From Ardenticatenaceae bacterium (lineage in GTDB: Bacteria; Chloroflexota; Anaerolineae; Promineifilales; Promineifilaceae): a DNA stretch of 64,000 bases. The notes below the pieces were generated by a model. The model was not told where the DNA came from, ran no database searches, and saw nothing but the letters and a program-made list of their open reading frames with translations. The stretch lies in contig JACKBU010000007.1 of NCBI GenBank assembly GCA_020634395.1, positions 62,001 to 126,000 of the forward strand, written 5' to 3'. This document shows positions 35,567 to 44,007 of the stretch, piece by piece (the stretch's first letter is position 1; each line of letters opens with the position of its first letter). The position numbers were made by a program, and so were the translations under genes.

Positions 35567-38500
35567 ATGTTTATAGAGAGCCGCACAAAATTGATAAGAC
35601 AAACCCCAATAGCAGAATTATTAAAGGGCTTTGCCCGCCAAATTGTGGCCCCACACCCCAGCCTGCCCCAGGCGCAAAAGAAAGAAGCCGCACTGTTAAC
35701 CACCGTTTTATTGGCCGCTTCCGGCATGATCCTGGCAAGTTTGGGCTGGCGATATTTTGCGACGCCGCCCCTTTTGGAAGCCAGGGTGGCCGTACCGCTT
35801 GTTTTGCTGACAACGGCCGTCATCTACGTGTTGGGCCGCAGCCGCCACTACCGGGCGGGCATTTACCTGAGCGTTGCTGCCGCTTACGCGCTGGCGCTGG
35901 CGACTGTGTGGCAGCGCCCCATGCCGGGCGTGCTGCACTTTTTTGTGCTGCCGGTGCTGCTTGCCAGCCTCTTTTTCTCCGGGCGCGTCATTGCGGCGCT
36001 AACGGCCGTCAGTGCCAGCCTGGTTTTGCTGCACGGCCGTCTGCTGCTCCAACAGGGCCGCATCGACATCATATTGTTCCTGCTCCTCTTCAACGGCGTC
36101 ATTCTGGCTACCAACAACGCCATCAAGCGCCGCTCCATTGCCGACCTGCAAAAAAGCGAAACCCGCTACCGCCAGATGTTTCACGACAATCAGGCCATTC
36201 AACTGCTCGTTCACCCCGAGAGCGGGCAAATTTTAGACGCCAACCCGGCCGCCCAAAATTTTTATGGCTATTCCCAGGCGCAGTTGCAGGCCATGTTCAT
36301 CCAAAACATCAACCAGCTTTCCGCCGCCGAAGTGACCCGCGAAATGGAGCAGGCTTACCGCGAAGAACGCCAGTTTTTCCAGTTTCGCCACCAACTCGCT
36401 TCGGGCGAAATTCGTGACGTAGACGTTTTTTCCAGCCCCATCGACACAACCAATGGGCGCATCCTTTACTCCGTCGTTACCGATGTTACTGCCCGGCGTG
36501 CCGCCGACGCCCAAAAGGAAAAGCTGCTCAGCCACCTGCATTTTCTCAACCGCACCGCGCTGGAATTGATCAGCCTGCCCGATGAGGCCAGCATCTACGC
36601 CTACATTGGCAGCCAGCTTCAGCAAACCCTCGACGAGGCCATTATTATCATCGGCAGCACCACCGAACAGGCGCAGAAAATGGTGGTTCGGGGAGTCTAT
36701 GGCCTAAATGACGATGTGCAGGCCCGCCTGGACGGCATGTTTGGGGGGGCGATCCTTGATCAGCGTTATGAGCTGGATTCGCAGGTTACGGCCGTTCTCG
36801 GCCAGGGCAAGCTCTACCACAACTACGAAGAGTTAGCACCCATGCCCAACTCCCACCCCGACGCGGCGCTGATGGCGCAGTTCAAAACCCTGCTGGGCAT
36901 CAACCACACCTACCTCATCGGCTTTGTGCAATCTGGCGACCTCTACGCCGGGCTACATATCTTTACCCCCCGTGAAATCGACCAGCCCGAACACATCGAA
37001 GCCTTTGTGCAGCAGGCTTCCATCGCGCTGCAACGCGCCCAGACGAATTCGGCGCTGCAGGTCACACAAACGCGCTACACGTCGCTTTTTGAGCAAAGCA
37101 ACGATGGCGTCTTTATTCTCGACCTGCAAGGCAGCCATACAGCGGTAAATCAGCGGTCTGCCGACATGTTTGGCTACTCGCGGGAAGAACTGGTGCAGCT
37201 AACTTACCGCGACCTGGCTATGCCTACCGAACATACGCACAGCCAACAAGTTTTGCAGCGGCTGCTGGCCGGAGAGCGCGTACCGCCTTATGAAAAAACC
37301 TTCCGCCGCAAAGACGGCCGTCCCTTCCCGGTAGAACTCAATGTAGAAGTAGTGCGCGACAGCAACGGCCGTCCCCTCTACATCCAAAGCATCGTGCGCG
37401 ACATCACCGAACGCAAACAAATCGAAGACTCTTTACGCCAAAGCGAGGCCCGCTGGCGGGCCATGCTCAGCGTCATCCCCGACCTCATCTTCCGCCTCAG
37501 CGCCGACGGCGTCTATCTCGACTACCATACGCCAGCCCCCGAACTGCTCATATTCCCCCCAGAACACTTCCTGGGGCGCAAAATCACCGAAGTCTTCCCC
37601 CCCGAACAGGCCCAGGCCCAAATGGCCGTTCTGGCAGAGGCGCAGCGCACCGGCCAACTGGCCGCCATCGAATTCGAGGCCGTGCTGCAAGGCCGCCCCA
37701 GCCACTTTGAAGTCCGGTTCGTGCCTTCCGGCAATGAAGTATTGGCTATCTCCCGCGATATGACAGCCCTGGTGCAAGCCCGCCGCGAGCTAGAAATTTT
37801 GCAAGAGCGGCTAACATTCTCCGTAGAGACAGCCCGCATTGCCTGGTGGGAAATCGACGCCGAAACCGGCAAAGTCAACTTCGACCCGCGTAAAGTGACC
37901 ATGCTGGGCTACGACCCAGACGATTTTGCAAACGTTACCTACCACGCTTTTGTTGATCTGATTCATCCTGAAGACCAGGAACATGTGATGACCAACATGC
38001 GCGACTTGTTGGAAGGGCGCTCTGACCTGTACGCAGTTGATTTTCGCATTCGCACGGCGTCTGGCAAGTGGGCCTGGCATCACGATCGTGGGCAAAGGGC
38101 GCTGTCAGACACCGGTGCCTTGCTCGTGCGCGGCTTTGTCATCGACATCAGCGAGCGCAAACACGCCGCAGACCAGGAGCTGCTGCTGGCGATGGAGAAA
38201 GAGCGTCACCAAATGCTGGCGCAGTTCATCCAAAATGCCGCACACGAGTTCCGCACGCCCATGGCTATCATCAACCTGAACGCGCAGCTTCTGCGACGCA
38301 TTCAGGACGAAGAGCGCCAGCGAGAGAAAATCGCGCAAATTGAGTGGCAGATCAAACGCATGGATCGCCTGGTGGGTATGATGCTGCTGCTGACGCGGTT
38401 GGAAAGCGGCCAGGCCATTGAGGAGGCGGGCGTGGTGAAGCTGCGGCCCCTTTTAGATACGGCTTGCACGAATTTGCGGGCCAAGCTGACGGATGAGCAG

Positions 38501-38875
38501 ACGGTTTGTTGTGATTATGTGGCGCAGGAAACGGCCGTGCGCGGCGACCACCAGCTCCTTTGGGAAGCCGTCAGCCAATTGATCGACAATGCCGTTCGCT
38601 TTGCCGCCCCCACTGGGACCATCACCTTGCGCCTGCTTGCAGAACCCCCCCAGGCCAAAATCGAGATTCAAGACGACGGCCCCGGCATCGCCCCAGAAAT
38701 ACTACCCCGCATCTTCGACGTTTTTTGGCGGCAAGACGAAGCACACACCACCCCCGGCTTTGGCCTGGGGCTGCCCATCGCCCGCAAAATAATCGAAATG
38801 CACGGCGGTCAGCTCGTCGTCGAAAGCCAGCCCGGTGCAGGCAGTACGTTCCGAATTCTGCTGCCCATGGCCTGA
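35567..38875 (+). CDS. Multi-PAS membrane histidine kinase
   Basis: About 1102 residues from the ATG at 35567 (MFIESRTKLIRQTPIAELL); the longer open frame from 35393 has non-coding character. A hydrophobic N-terminal sensor of about five segments (40-185, LLTTVLLAASGMILASLGWR) precedes PAS1 (~198), a GAF-like region (340-500), PAS2 (~500), PAS3 (~625) and PAS4 (~740, with AWWEIDAETGKVNFDPRKV). HisKA has His near 890 (NAAHEFRTPMAIINLNAQLL), then HATPase (QLIDNAVRFAAPTG, QDDGPGIAPEILP, GFGLGLPIARKIIEMHGG). There is no receiver, so it needs a separate response regulator. It lies alone between divergent and repeat-rich gaps. Confidence 0.9.
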   Translation: MFIESRTKLIRQTPIAELLKGFARQIVAPHPSLPQAQKKEAALLTTVLLAASGMILASLGWRYFATPPLLEARVAVPLVLLTTAVIYVLGRSRHYRAGIYLSVAAAYALALATVWQRPMPGVLHFFVLPVLLASLFFSGRVIAALTAVSASLVLLHGRLLLQQGRIDIILFLLLFNGVILATNNAIKRRSIADLQKSETRYRQMFHDNQAIQLLVHPESGQILDANPAAQNFYGYSQAQLQAMFIQNINQLSAAEVTREMEQAYREERQFFQFRHQLASGEIRDVDVFSSPIDTTNGRILYSVVTDVTARRAADAQKEKLLSHLHFLNRTALELISLPDEASIYAYIGSQLQQTLDEAIIIIGSTTEQAQKMVVRGVYGLNDDVQARLDGMFGGAILDQRYELDSQVTAVLGQGKLYHNYEELAPMPNSHPDAALMAQFKTLLGINHTYLIGFVQSGDLYAGLHIFTPREIDQPEHIEAFVQQASIALQRAQTNSALQVTQTRYTSLFEQSNDGVFILDLQGSHTAVNQRSADMFGYSREELVQLTYRDLAMPTEHTHSQQVLQRLLAGERVPPYEKTFRRKDGRPFPVELNVEVVRDSNGRPLYIQSIVRDITERKQIEDSLRQSEARWRAMLSVIPDLIFRLSADGVYLDYHTPAPELLIFPPEHFLGRKITEVFPPEQAQAQMAVLAEAQRTGQLAAIEFEAVLQGRPSHFEVRFVPSGNEVLAISRDMTALVQARRELEILQERLTFSVETARIAWWEIDAETGKVNFDPRKVTMLGYDPDDFANVTYHAFVDLIHPEDQEHVMTNMRDLLEGRSDLYAVDFRIRTASGKWAWHHDRGQRALSDTGALLVRGFVIDISERKHAADQELLLAMEKERHQMLAQFIQNAAHEFRTPMAIINLNAQLLRRIQDEERQREKIAQIEWQIKRMDRLVGMMLLLTRLESGQAIEEAGVVKLRPLLDTACTNLRAKLTDEQTVCCDYVAQETAVRGDHQLLWEAVSQLIDNAVRFAAPTGTITLRLLAEPPQAKIEIQDDGPGIAPEILPRIFDVFWRQDEAHTTPGFGLGLPIARKIIEMHGGQLVVESQPGAGSTFRILLPMA

Positions 38876-39177
38876 CCTGCTCCAGTTTCCCCGCCCGCTC
38901 ACCCCCAAACATGCCCGGCTTGCTGGGGCGCACGAACAACCTGTCAGAGAAATTAAGGATTGAACCGCAGATTGACCGACAAATCTCATTTTCAGGGTGA
39001 CAACAACAGATTTGAGTAAAAAACAACTATTGCTCACCTCTGAAAAAACCTGTTGATTATTCCCATCTATTGTTGTCATTTTAGGCCAGGATTAATTCTG
39101 TCAGTCAACCAGGTAATCTGCGGTTTGTTTTCTTTTCCCATGACAACTTGTTCGTAGGCTCGGCTTGCTGCTGCCGC
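38876..39177. repeat. Palindromic intergenic element (MITE-like?)
   Basis: About 300 bases, A/T-richer than the genes. AACCGCAGATT (38963-38973) returns inverted as AATCTGCGGTT (39115-39125), and inside it TGACAACAACAGA (38998-39010) returns as TCTATTGTTGTCA (39066-39078, one mismatch). The nested arms span about 165 bp with no open frame. This could be a miniature mobile element or a large RNA hairpin ending the kinase transcript. No other copy was seen in this window. Confidence 0.55.
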
Positions 39178-39206
39178 TTGACACCCGGTTTTAATTGGCT
39201 TACAAT
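39178..39206 (+). promoter_or_regulatory. Sigma70-type promoter of the TetR-ABC operon
   Basis: TTGACA (39178-39183), exactly 17 bp, then TACAAT (39201-39206). This is the best consensus promoter in the window. It points at the TetR gene, whose start is 42 bp downstream of the -10 box. Confidence 0.82.
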
Positions 39207-39228
39207 CTTGATTGAATGTTCAATCAAG
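39207..39228. promoter_or_regulatory. Palindromic operator for the TetR regulator
   Basis: CTTGATTGAA and TTCAATCAAG are perfect inverted 10-bp arms separated by TG. The site starts one base after the -10 box and would cover the transcription start, so a bound TetR dimer should block initiation: classical autorepression. Confidence 0.82.
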
Positions 39229-39247
39229 TCATACAAGAGTCAAAACC

Positions 39248-39859
39248 ATGACCGAAGACCAGGAAAGCCGCCAAAAAATTTTGGATGCCGCCTTTGCCGA
39301 ATTTGCCGACAAAGGGTTCAGGGGGGCAACCATCAAAAGCATTGCGCAAAGAGCCGAATTGCAATCGCCCTCCCTCATTTATTGGTACTTTGCCACCAAG
39401 GAAGCCTTGTTCCAGGCCGCCATTCAATCTCATTCCCCCTTTGCCGAAGTCGTTTTAGACCCGGCGCCCCTGCTAGACACCCCGCCTGACGTTGTGCTGA
39501 CCCAGTTGGCGCAAAGCTATCTGTATTACATGAGCCAGCCTAACATCCAAAATCTCATGCGCTTGCTTCTCTCCGAGTTGGGCAAACGGCCGCAGCTCGC
39601 CGAGTTGGTCAGCCAGGGTTTGATGGAGCCGGTGCTGGACTTTTTGCAAACTTACCTTACCCATCAAATTGAAATGGGGCGGCTGCGCCCCCATGATGTG
39701 CGTTTCAGCGCCCGCGCCCTCATCGGCCTGATGGCCCCCCAGGTATTTGGCCTGCTCTTTTTCCCCGGTTTGCGCCTGGATGGGGTGCCAAACGACACGT
39801 ATGTGCAAACCATGTTCGACATTTTTCTGACCGGACTGCGGCCCTCCGCAGAAGGCTAA
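39248..39859 (+). CDS. TetR-family repressor of the ABC export operon (CecR-like role)
   Basis: 203 residues from the ATG at 39248 (MTEDQESRQKILDAAFAEF). The HTH is complete: FADKGFRGATIKSIAQRAEL then SPSLIYWYFATKEALFQAAI. The ligand domain is helical with LMRLLLSELGKRPQLAELV. A perfect palindrome overlies its own promoter. It is 4 nt from the permease gene, and the set matches the E. coli cecR-ybhGFSR logic, in which a TetR protein controls a drug-type ABC exporter. An upstream start at 39212 would lie inside the operator and is rejected. Confidence 0.9.
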   Translation: MTEDQESRQKILDAAFAEFADKGFRGATIKSIAQRAELQSPSLIYWYFATKEALFQAAIQSHSPFAEVVLDPAPLLDTPPDVVLTQLAQSYLYYMSQPNIQNLMRLLLSELGKRPQLAELVSQGLMEPVLDFLQTYLTHQIEMGRLRPHDVRFSARALIGLMAPQVFGLLFFPGLRLDGVPNDTYVQTMFDIFLTGLRPSAEG

Positions 39860-39863
39860 CCCA

Positions 39864-40997
39864 ATGATCAATTCTCGCCTGAGATCGTTGATTCGTAAGG
39901 AGTTTTTGCAAATCATCCGCGACCCGCGCACGATGGCCCTGGTTTTGGTGATGCCCATCATTCAACTGCTGATGCTGGGTTATGCCGCCACCAATGACGT
40001 GCGCAATGTGCCTATGGCTGTGTTTGACCAGGATCGAAGCCCGGCGGCTCGCCGTTTGCTGGATGCTTACCGTGCCGCAGATTATTTTCTGATTGCCCAC
40101 GACGCCGGTTCGGAAGCCGAAATGCGCGACCTGATTGACAGCGGCCAGGCGCGGGTGGGCCTTATTATTCCCCCCAATTACAGCAACGATTTACAAGGGA
40201 ATGGTACGGCCGTGGTGGCCTTTGTTTTGGATGGCAGTGACCCGACGATTGCTTCGACGGCGCTGTCGGCGGCGCAGTTGATTGCCCAGCAGCACGGCAC
40301 GCAGGTGTTAGAAGCTCGCCTGGCGCGGCGCGGGCAGGCCATCACCGCCCAGCCAACCATCGAGGTGCGTACACAAGTCTGGTACAACCCCGATCTGGTC
40401 AGCGCCTATTTTATGGTTCCCGGTGTAATCGGCATGATTTTGTACGCCATTACCTCTATTCTCACGGCCACGGCCATTGTGCGCGAGCGGGAGCGGGGCA
40501 CGATTGAACAGCTTATTGTGACCCCCATCCAATCTTGGGAGCTTATTGTGGGCAAGCTGATTCCTTACGTCATTCTGGCTTTTAGCAATATTATCGAGGT
40601 GCTTTTGCTGGGACGGCTGCTTTTTGGCATGCCCATTCGCGGCGATTTGTCGCTGATTCTGCTGCTTTCGGGGTTGTTTTTGGTGTCTGGCTTAGGCATT
40701 GGGCTGCTGGCCTCGACAATTGCCAATACGCAGCAGGAGGCCATGTTAACCGTTTTTATGACGCTGCTGCCGAGTATCTTTTTGTCGGGGTTTTTCTTTC
40801 CCCTGGAAGCTATGCCTATTGTGTTGCAGTGGTTTTCTTACCTGACGCCCCTGCGCTATTACCTGACCATTATTCGTGCGCTGTTGGTGAAGGGGGTGGG
40901 GTTTGGCGCCATTCAGGGGGATGTGGTGGCGCTGGCGCTGTTTGGCCTGGGAATTATGACGTTGGCAGCCATGCGTTTTCGCAAGCGGCTGGATTAG
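39864..40997 (+). CDS. ABC-2 type exporter permease (YbhR/YhhJ-like)
   Basis: 377 residues. N-terminal KEFLQIIRDPRTMALVLVMP is the standard ABC-2 opening, followed by TM1, a large external domain (~45-170) and five C-terminal membrane segments (SAYFMVPGVIGMILYAITSI, EAMLTVFMTLLPSIFLSGFF). The connecting sequence IVRERERGTIEQLIVTPIQS is the classic ABC-2 signature. Only one permease gene is present where YbhGFSR systems have two, so the pore may be a homodimer or the partner may be elsewhere. It is 4 nt after the TetR gene. Confidence 0.92.
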   Translation: MINSRLRSLIRKEFLQIIRDPRTMALVLVMPIIQLLMLGYAATNDVRNVPMAVFDQDRSPAARRLLDAYRAADYFLIAHDAGSEAEMRDLIDSGQARVGLIIPPNYSNDLQGNGTAVVAFVLDGSDPTIASTALSAAQLIAQQHGTQVLEARLARRGQAITAQPTIEVRTQVWYNPDLVSAYFMVPGVIGMILYAITSILTATAIVRERERGTIEQLIVTPIQSWELIVGKLIPYVILAFSNIIEVLLLGRLLFGMPIRGDLSLILLLSGLFLVSGLGIGLLASTIANTQQEAMLTVFMTLLPSIFLSGFFFPLEAMPIVLQWFSYLTPLRYYLTIIRALLVKGVGFGAIQGDVVALALFGLGIMTLAAMRFRKRLD

Positions 40998-41027
40998 GTG
41001 GTTTATTGATTTTTTGCGGAGGTTGAG

Positions 41028-42062
41028 ATGCATCACCGTATACGAAAAATTGTGCCGGTTGTGGTTTTGGTGGGAGTGGTAACGGCCGTACTCATGTACC
41101 TGTACAGCGTGTCTGGGGCCGAAGAAGTGGACGCGCTGCAAGCCTCTGGCACGGTGGAAGCTGTGGAAGTTATTGTTGCCCCCGAAATGGCCGGACGCAT
41201 CACCGAAATTTTGGCCGAAGAAGGGGATTTGGTGCAGGCGGGCGACGTTCTCTTTCGCCTGGAAGATGACATCATGCTGGCGCAGCGCAGCCGCGCCGAG
41301 GCTGCTTTGCGCACGGCGCAGGCGCAGTTGGCCCAGGTGCGTGCCGGGGCAACGCCGGAAGACATGGCCGCTGCGGAAGCGGTTGTGGCGGCGGCGCGTG
41401 GCTCCGTGGCTGTGGCGGAAGCGGCCCTGACCCAGGCCCAAATTAATGCGGACAGTGCCCGTGCGGCAGAAGGTGCTGCGGAAAGCGCGGTGTCTGTGGC
41501 GGAAACGGCCGTGACTCAGGCTGAAGCTGCGGTGAACATTGCCGAGGCCAACCTGACGCAGGCGGAGGCGCTGCGCGACCGGCTGGAATTGGGGGCGACG
41601 GCTGAGGAGGTGGCTGTGATGGCGTCGCTGGTTGCCCAGGCGGAGGCGGAACTGGCGCTGCTTGATGTGCAGATGGAGAAGCTGGTGGTGGCAACGGCCG
41701 TTGCGGGCATTGTCATGGTGCGCAATATTGAACCCGGCGAGACGGTGCAGCCGGGGGCGGTCGCCTTTGTCATCGGCCAGCTCGACGAACTGACCATCAC
41801 CGTTTTTGTGTCTGAGGCGCGGTATGGGCAGATCAGGCTGGGGCAGGAAGCACGGGTGACGGCCGACTCTTTCCCCGGCGAGGTTTTTACCGCCACGGTG
41901 ACGCGCATTGCCGATGAGGCAGAGTTTACGCCGCGAAATGTGCAGACGGAAAGCGGTCGGCGCACCACAGTGTTTGCCGTTAAGCTGACTGTGGCGGGGA
42001 ATGGCGGCAAGCTGAAGCCGGGAATGCCGGCAGATGTGGCGTTTGTAGAGGCTGGACAGTAA
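41028..42062 (+). CDS. HlyD/YbhG-type membrane fusion protein
   Basis: 344 residues. An N-terminal membrane anchor (IVPVVVLVGVVTAVLMYLY) is followed by a lipoyl-like half (GTVEAVEVIVAPEMAGRITE, GDLVQAGDVLFRLEDD). A very Ala/Glu/Gln-rich coiled-coil hairpin follows (~85-205, VAVAEAALTQAQINADSARA), then the second lipoyl half (ATAVAGIVMVRNIEPGETVQ) and beta-barrel (VFVSEARYGQIRLGQEARVT). It would connect the ABC permease to the outside. In a presumed single-membrane phylum the partner is uncertain. GGAGG lies before the ATG. Confidence 0.9.
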   Translation: MHHRIRKIVPVVVLVGVVTAVLMYLYSVSGAEEVDALQASGTVEAVEVIVAPEMAGRITEILAEEGDLVQAGDVLFRLEDDIMLAQRSRAEAALRTAQAQLAQVRAGATPEDMAAAEAVVAAARGSVAVAEAALTQAQINADSARAAEGAAESAVSVAETAVTQAEAAVNIAEANLTQAEALRDRLELGATAEEVAVMASLVAQAEAELALLDVQMEKLVVATAVAGIVMVRNIEPGETVQPGAVAFVIGQLDELTITVFVSEARYGQIRLGQEARVTADSFPGEVFTATVTRIADEAEFTPRNVQTESGRRTTVFAVKLTVAGNGGKLKPGMPADVAFVEAGQ

Positions 42063-42106
42063 GAGGGTGGGGGCTGGCTGCCCTCGTTATCCCGTTGGTT
42101 TGATCA

Positions 42107-43042
42107 ATGAACGATTTGCTGGTTGATGTGCATGATTTAACGAAATCCTTTGGGCCGGTAACGGCCGTAAACGGCATTCGTTTGCGCGTGGCCGCCGGGG
42201 AAATTTATGGGCTGATTGGGCCTGATGGGGCGGGCAAGACCACGACCTTTCGCCTGCTGGTGGGCGCACTGCGGCTGGACGGCGGCGGCGGCCTGGTTGG
42301 CGGCCACGATCTGGTCAAGGAAATTAACCGGGTGCGCATGCAAATCGGCTATCTGCCGCAGCGGTTTAGCCTGTATGGTGACTTGACGGTGGATGAGAAT
42401 TTGCGGTTTTTTGCCGAGGTTAACGGCATTGCCGCCAGCGAGTGGCAGCCCCGCCGCGCTGAAATGCTGGCTTTTGTGGGGTTGGCCGAGTTTGCGCAGC
42501 GCCGCGCCGACCAGCTATCTGGCGGCATGAAGCAGAAGTTGGGGCTGGCTACGGCGCTCATTCACCGGCCTCGCCTGCTTTTGCTGGATGAACCAACGGC
42601 CGGCGTAGACCCGGTGACGCGGCAGGATTTTTGGCAGCTAATTGGCCGGGCGGTGGCCCAGGAAGGGGTGACGGTGGTGGTGAGTACGCCGTACATGGAT
42701 GAGGCCAGCCGCTGCACGCGAATTGGGTTTATGCGCGATGGCCGCATTCTGGACGAAGGCACGCCGCAGGCCATTACCAGCCCGCTGCACGGCCGTATCC
42801 TGGAATTGAGCGGCTCGCCGCGCCGCCAACTGCACGCCCTTGCCGCCCAAGACCCCGATGTGGAGGCGGTGCAGCCCTTTGGCGAAAAACTGCATTTGCG
42901 CGTGCGGCCAGGCACGGCCGCCGCAGTGCAGCAGCGCCTTCCGGCGGCACTCTCTTCTGCGGCTGTGACTGTGCAGTATTTGCGGCCCATTGCCCCAACG
43001 GTGGAAGATGCGTTTATTGCTATGCTGGAGAGTGAGGGGTAG
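42107..43042 (+). CDS. ABC transporter ATP-binding protein, YbhF N-half type
   Basis: 311 residues. Walker A is GPDGAGKTTTF; the Asp in place of Asn is typical of the first half of YbhF/RbbA ATPases. Other motifs: Q-loop YLPQRFSLYGDLTVDENL, signature LSGGMKQKLGLA, Walker B LLLLDEPTAGVDP, switch-His region VSTPYMDEASRC, where the usual His is replaced by Pro. In E. coli YbhF the two ATPase halves are one polypeptide; here they are separate adjacent genes. Confidence 0.9.
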   Translation: MNDLLVDVHDLTKSFGPVTAVNGIRLRVAAGEIYGLIGPDGAGKTTTFRLLVGALRLDGGGGLVGGHDLVKEINRVRMQIGYLPQRFSLYGDLTVDENLRFFAEVNGIAASEWQPRRAEMLAFVGLAEFAQRRADQLSGGMKQKLGLATALIHRPRLLLLDEPTAGVDPVTRQDFWQLIGRAVAQEGVTVVVSTPYMDEASRCTRIGFMRDGRILDEGTPQAITSPLHGRILELSGSPRRQLHALAAQDPDVEAVQPFGEKLHLRVRPGTAAAVQQRLPAALSSAAVTVQYLRPIAPTVEDAFIAMLESEG

Positions 43043-43077
43043 AGACGAACCGGTCTCTACCCGCAAAGTTGTCATTT

Positions 43078-43992
43078 ATGGAACCGGCCATTGAAGTTAA
43101 AGAATTAACGAAGGTGTTTGGCGATTTTACGGCCGTTGACCGGGTTAGCTTTGCCGTGCAGCCGGGCGAAATCTTTGGCTTTCTCGGCCCCAACGGGTCG
43201 GGTAAAACCACAACCATTCGCATGCTGTTGGGCATTTTGCGCCCTACTTCGGGCATGGGGCGGGTGTTGGGCAGCGACATCCATACCCAGGCCGAGGCCA
43301 TTCGGCCCCAGGTGGGCTACACGTCGCAAAAATTTGCCCTGTACGATGAGCTGACCATGGTGGAAAACCTGGATTTTTACGCGGGGGTGTATGGCGTAAA
43401 AGAGCGGGCGCGGCGGGTGGCCGAAGTGGTAGAGCTGCTGGGTTTGACTGGCCGGGAAGGGGAGCGTGCCGGTGAATTATCGGGTGGGTGGCGGCAGCGG
43501 TTGGCGCTGGGCGTGGCCCTTACGCACCGGCCCCGGCTGCTCTTTTTGGACGAACCGACCAGCGGCGTAGACCCCCAGGCTCGCCGCGCTTTTTGGGATT
43601 TGATTTACGATCTGGTCGAAGCGGGCACGACGGTTTTTGTGACGACGCATTACATGGATGAGGCGGAATATTGCGGCCGGCTGGGGGTAATGTACCAGGG
43701 GCGGCTTTTGGCGCTGGACACGCCCGACCAGCTCAAGCAGCAAATTCTGCACGGCTCCATTTGGGAGGTTGCGGTTACGCCGTTAATGAGTGCGTTAACG
43801 GCCTTGTCGGGGGTGGATGGCGTGCTGCGGGTGGGTTTGTTTGGCAGTCGTTTGCGCGTAGTGACTAAGAATTTGTCACACACGGCCGTTTCCCTCCAGT
43901 CCGCATTGCAAGGGTTGGGGTTTGGGGAAACGGCCGTTGCTGCCGCCGAGCCAACCCTGGAGGACGTATTCGTTACCCTGGTTGGCAAATAA
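43078..43992 (+). CDS. ABC transporter ATP-binding protein, YbhF C-half type
   Basis: About 304 residues from the ATG at 43078 (MEPAIEVKELTKVFGDFTAV); a TTG nine bases earlier is less likely. Walker A GPNGSGKTTTIRML, Q-loop YTSQKFALYDELTMVENL, signature LSGGWRQRLALG, Walker B LLFLDEPTSGVDPQARRAFW, switch VTTHYMDEAEYC with the normal His. It should pair with the preceding ATPase, whose switch residue is changed, giving an asymmetric ATPase dimer. The stop is 15 nt from the convergent NrfD-like gene. Confidence 0.92.
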   Translation: MEPAIEVKELTKVFGDFTAVDRVSFAVQPGEIFGFLGPNGSGKTTTIRMLLGILRPTSGMGRVLGSDIHTQAEAIRPQVGYTSQKFALYDELTMVENLDFYAGVYGVKERARRVAEVVELLGLTGREGERAGELSGGWRQRLALGVALTHRPRLLFLDEPTSGVDPQARRAFWDLIYDLVEAGTTVFVTTHYMDEAEYCGRLGVMYQGRLLALDTPDQLKQQILHGSIWEVAVTPLMSALTALSGVDGVLRVGLFGSRLRVVTKNLSHTAVSLQSALQGLGFGETAVAAAEPTLEDVFVTLVGK

Positions 43993-44007
43993 CTGGCCCG
44001 GCCTTAA

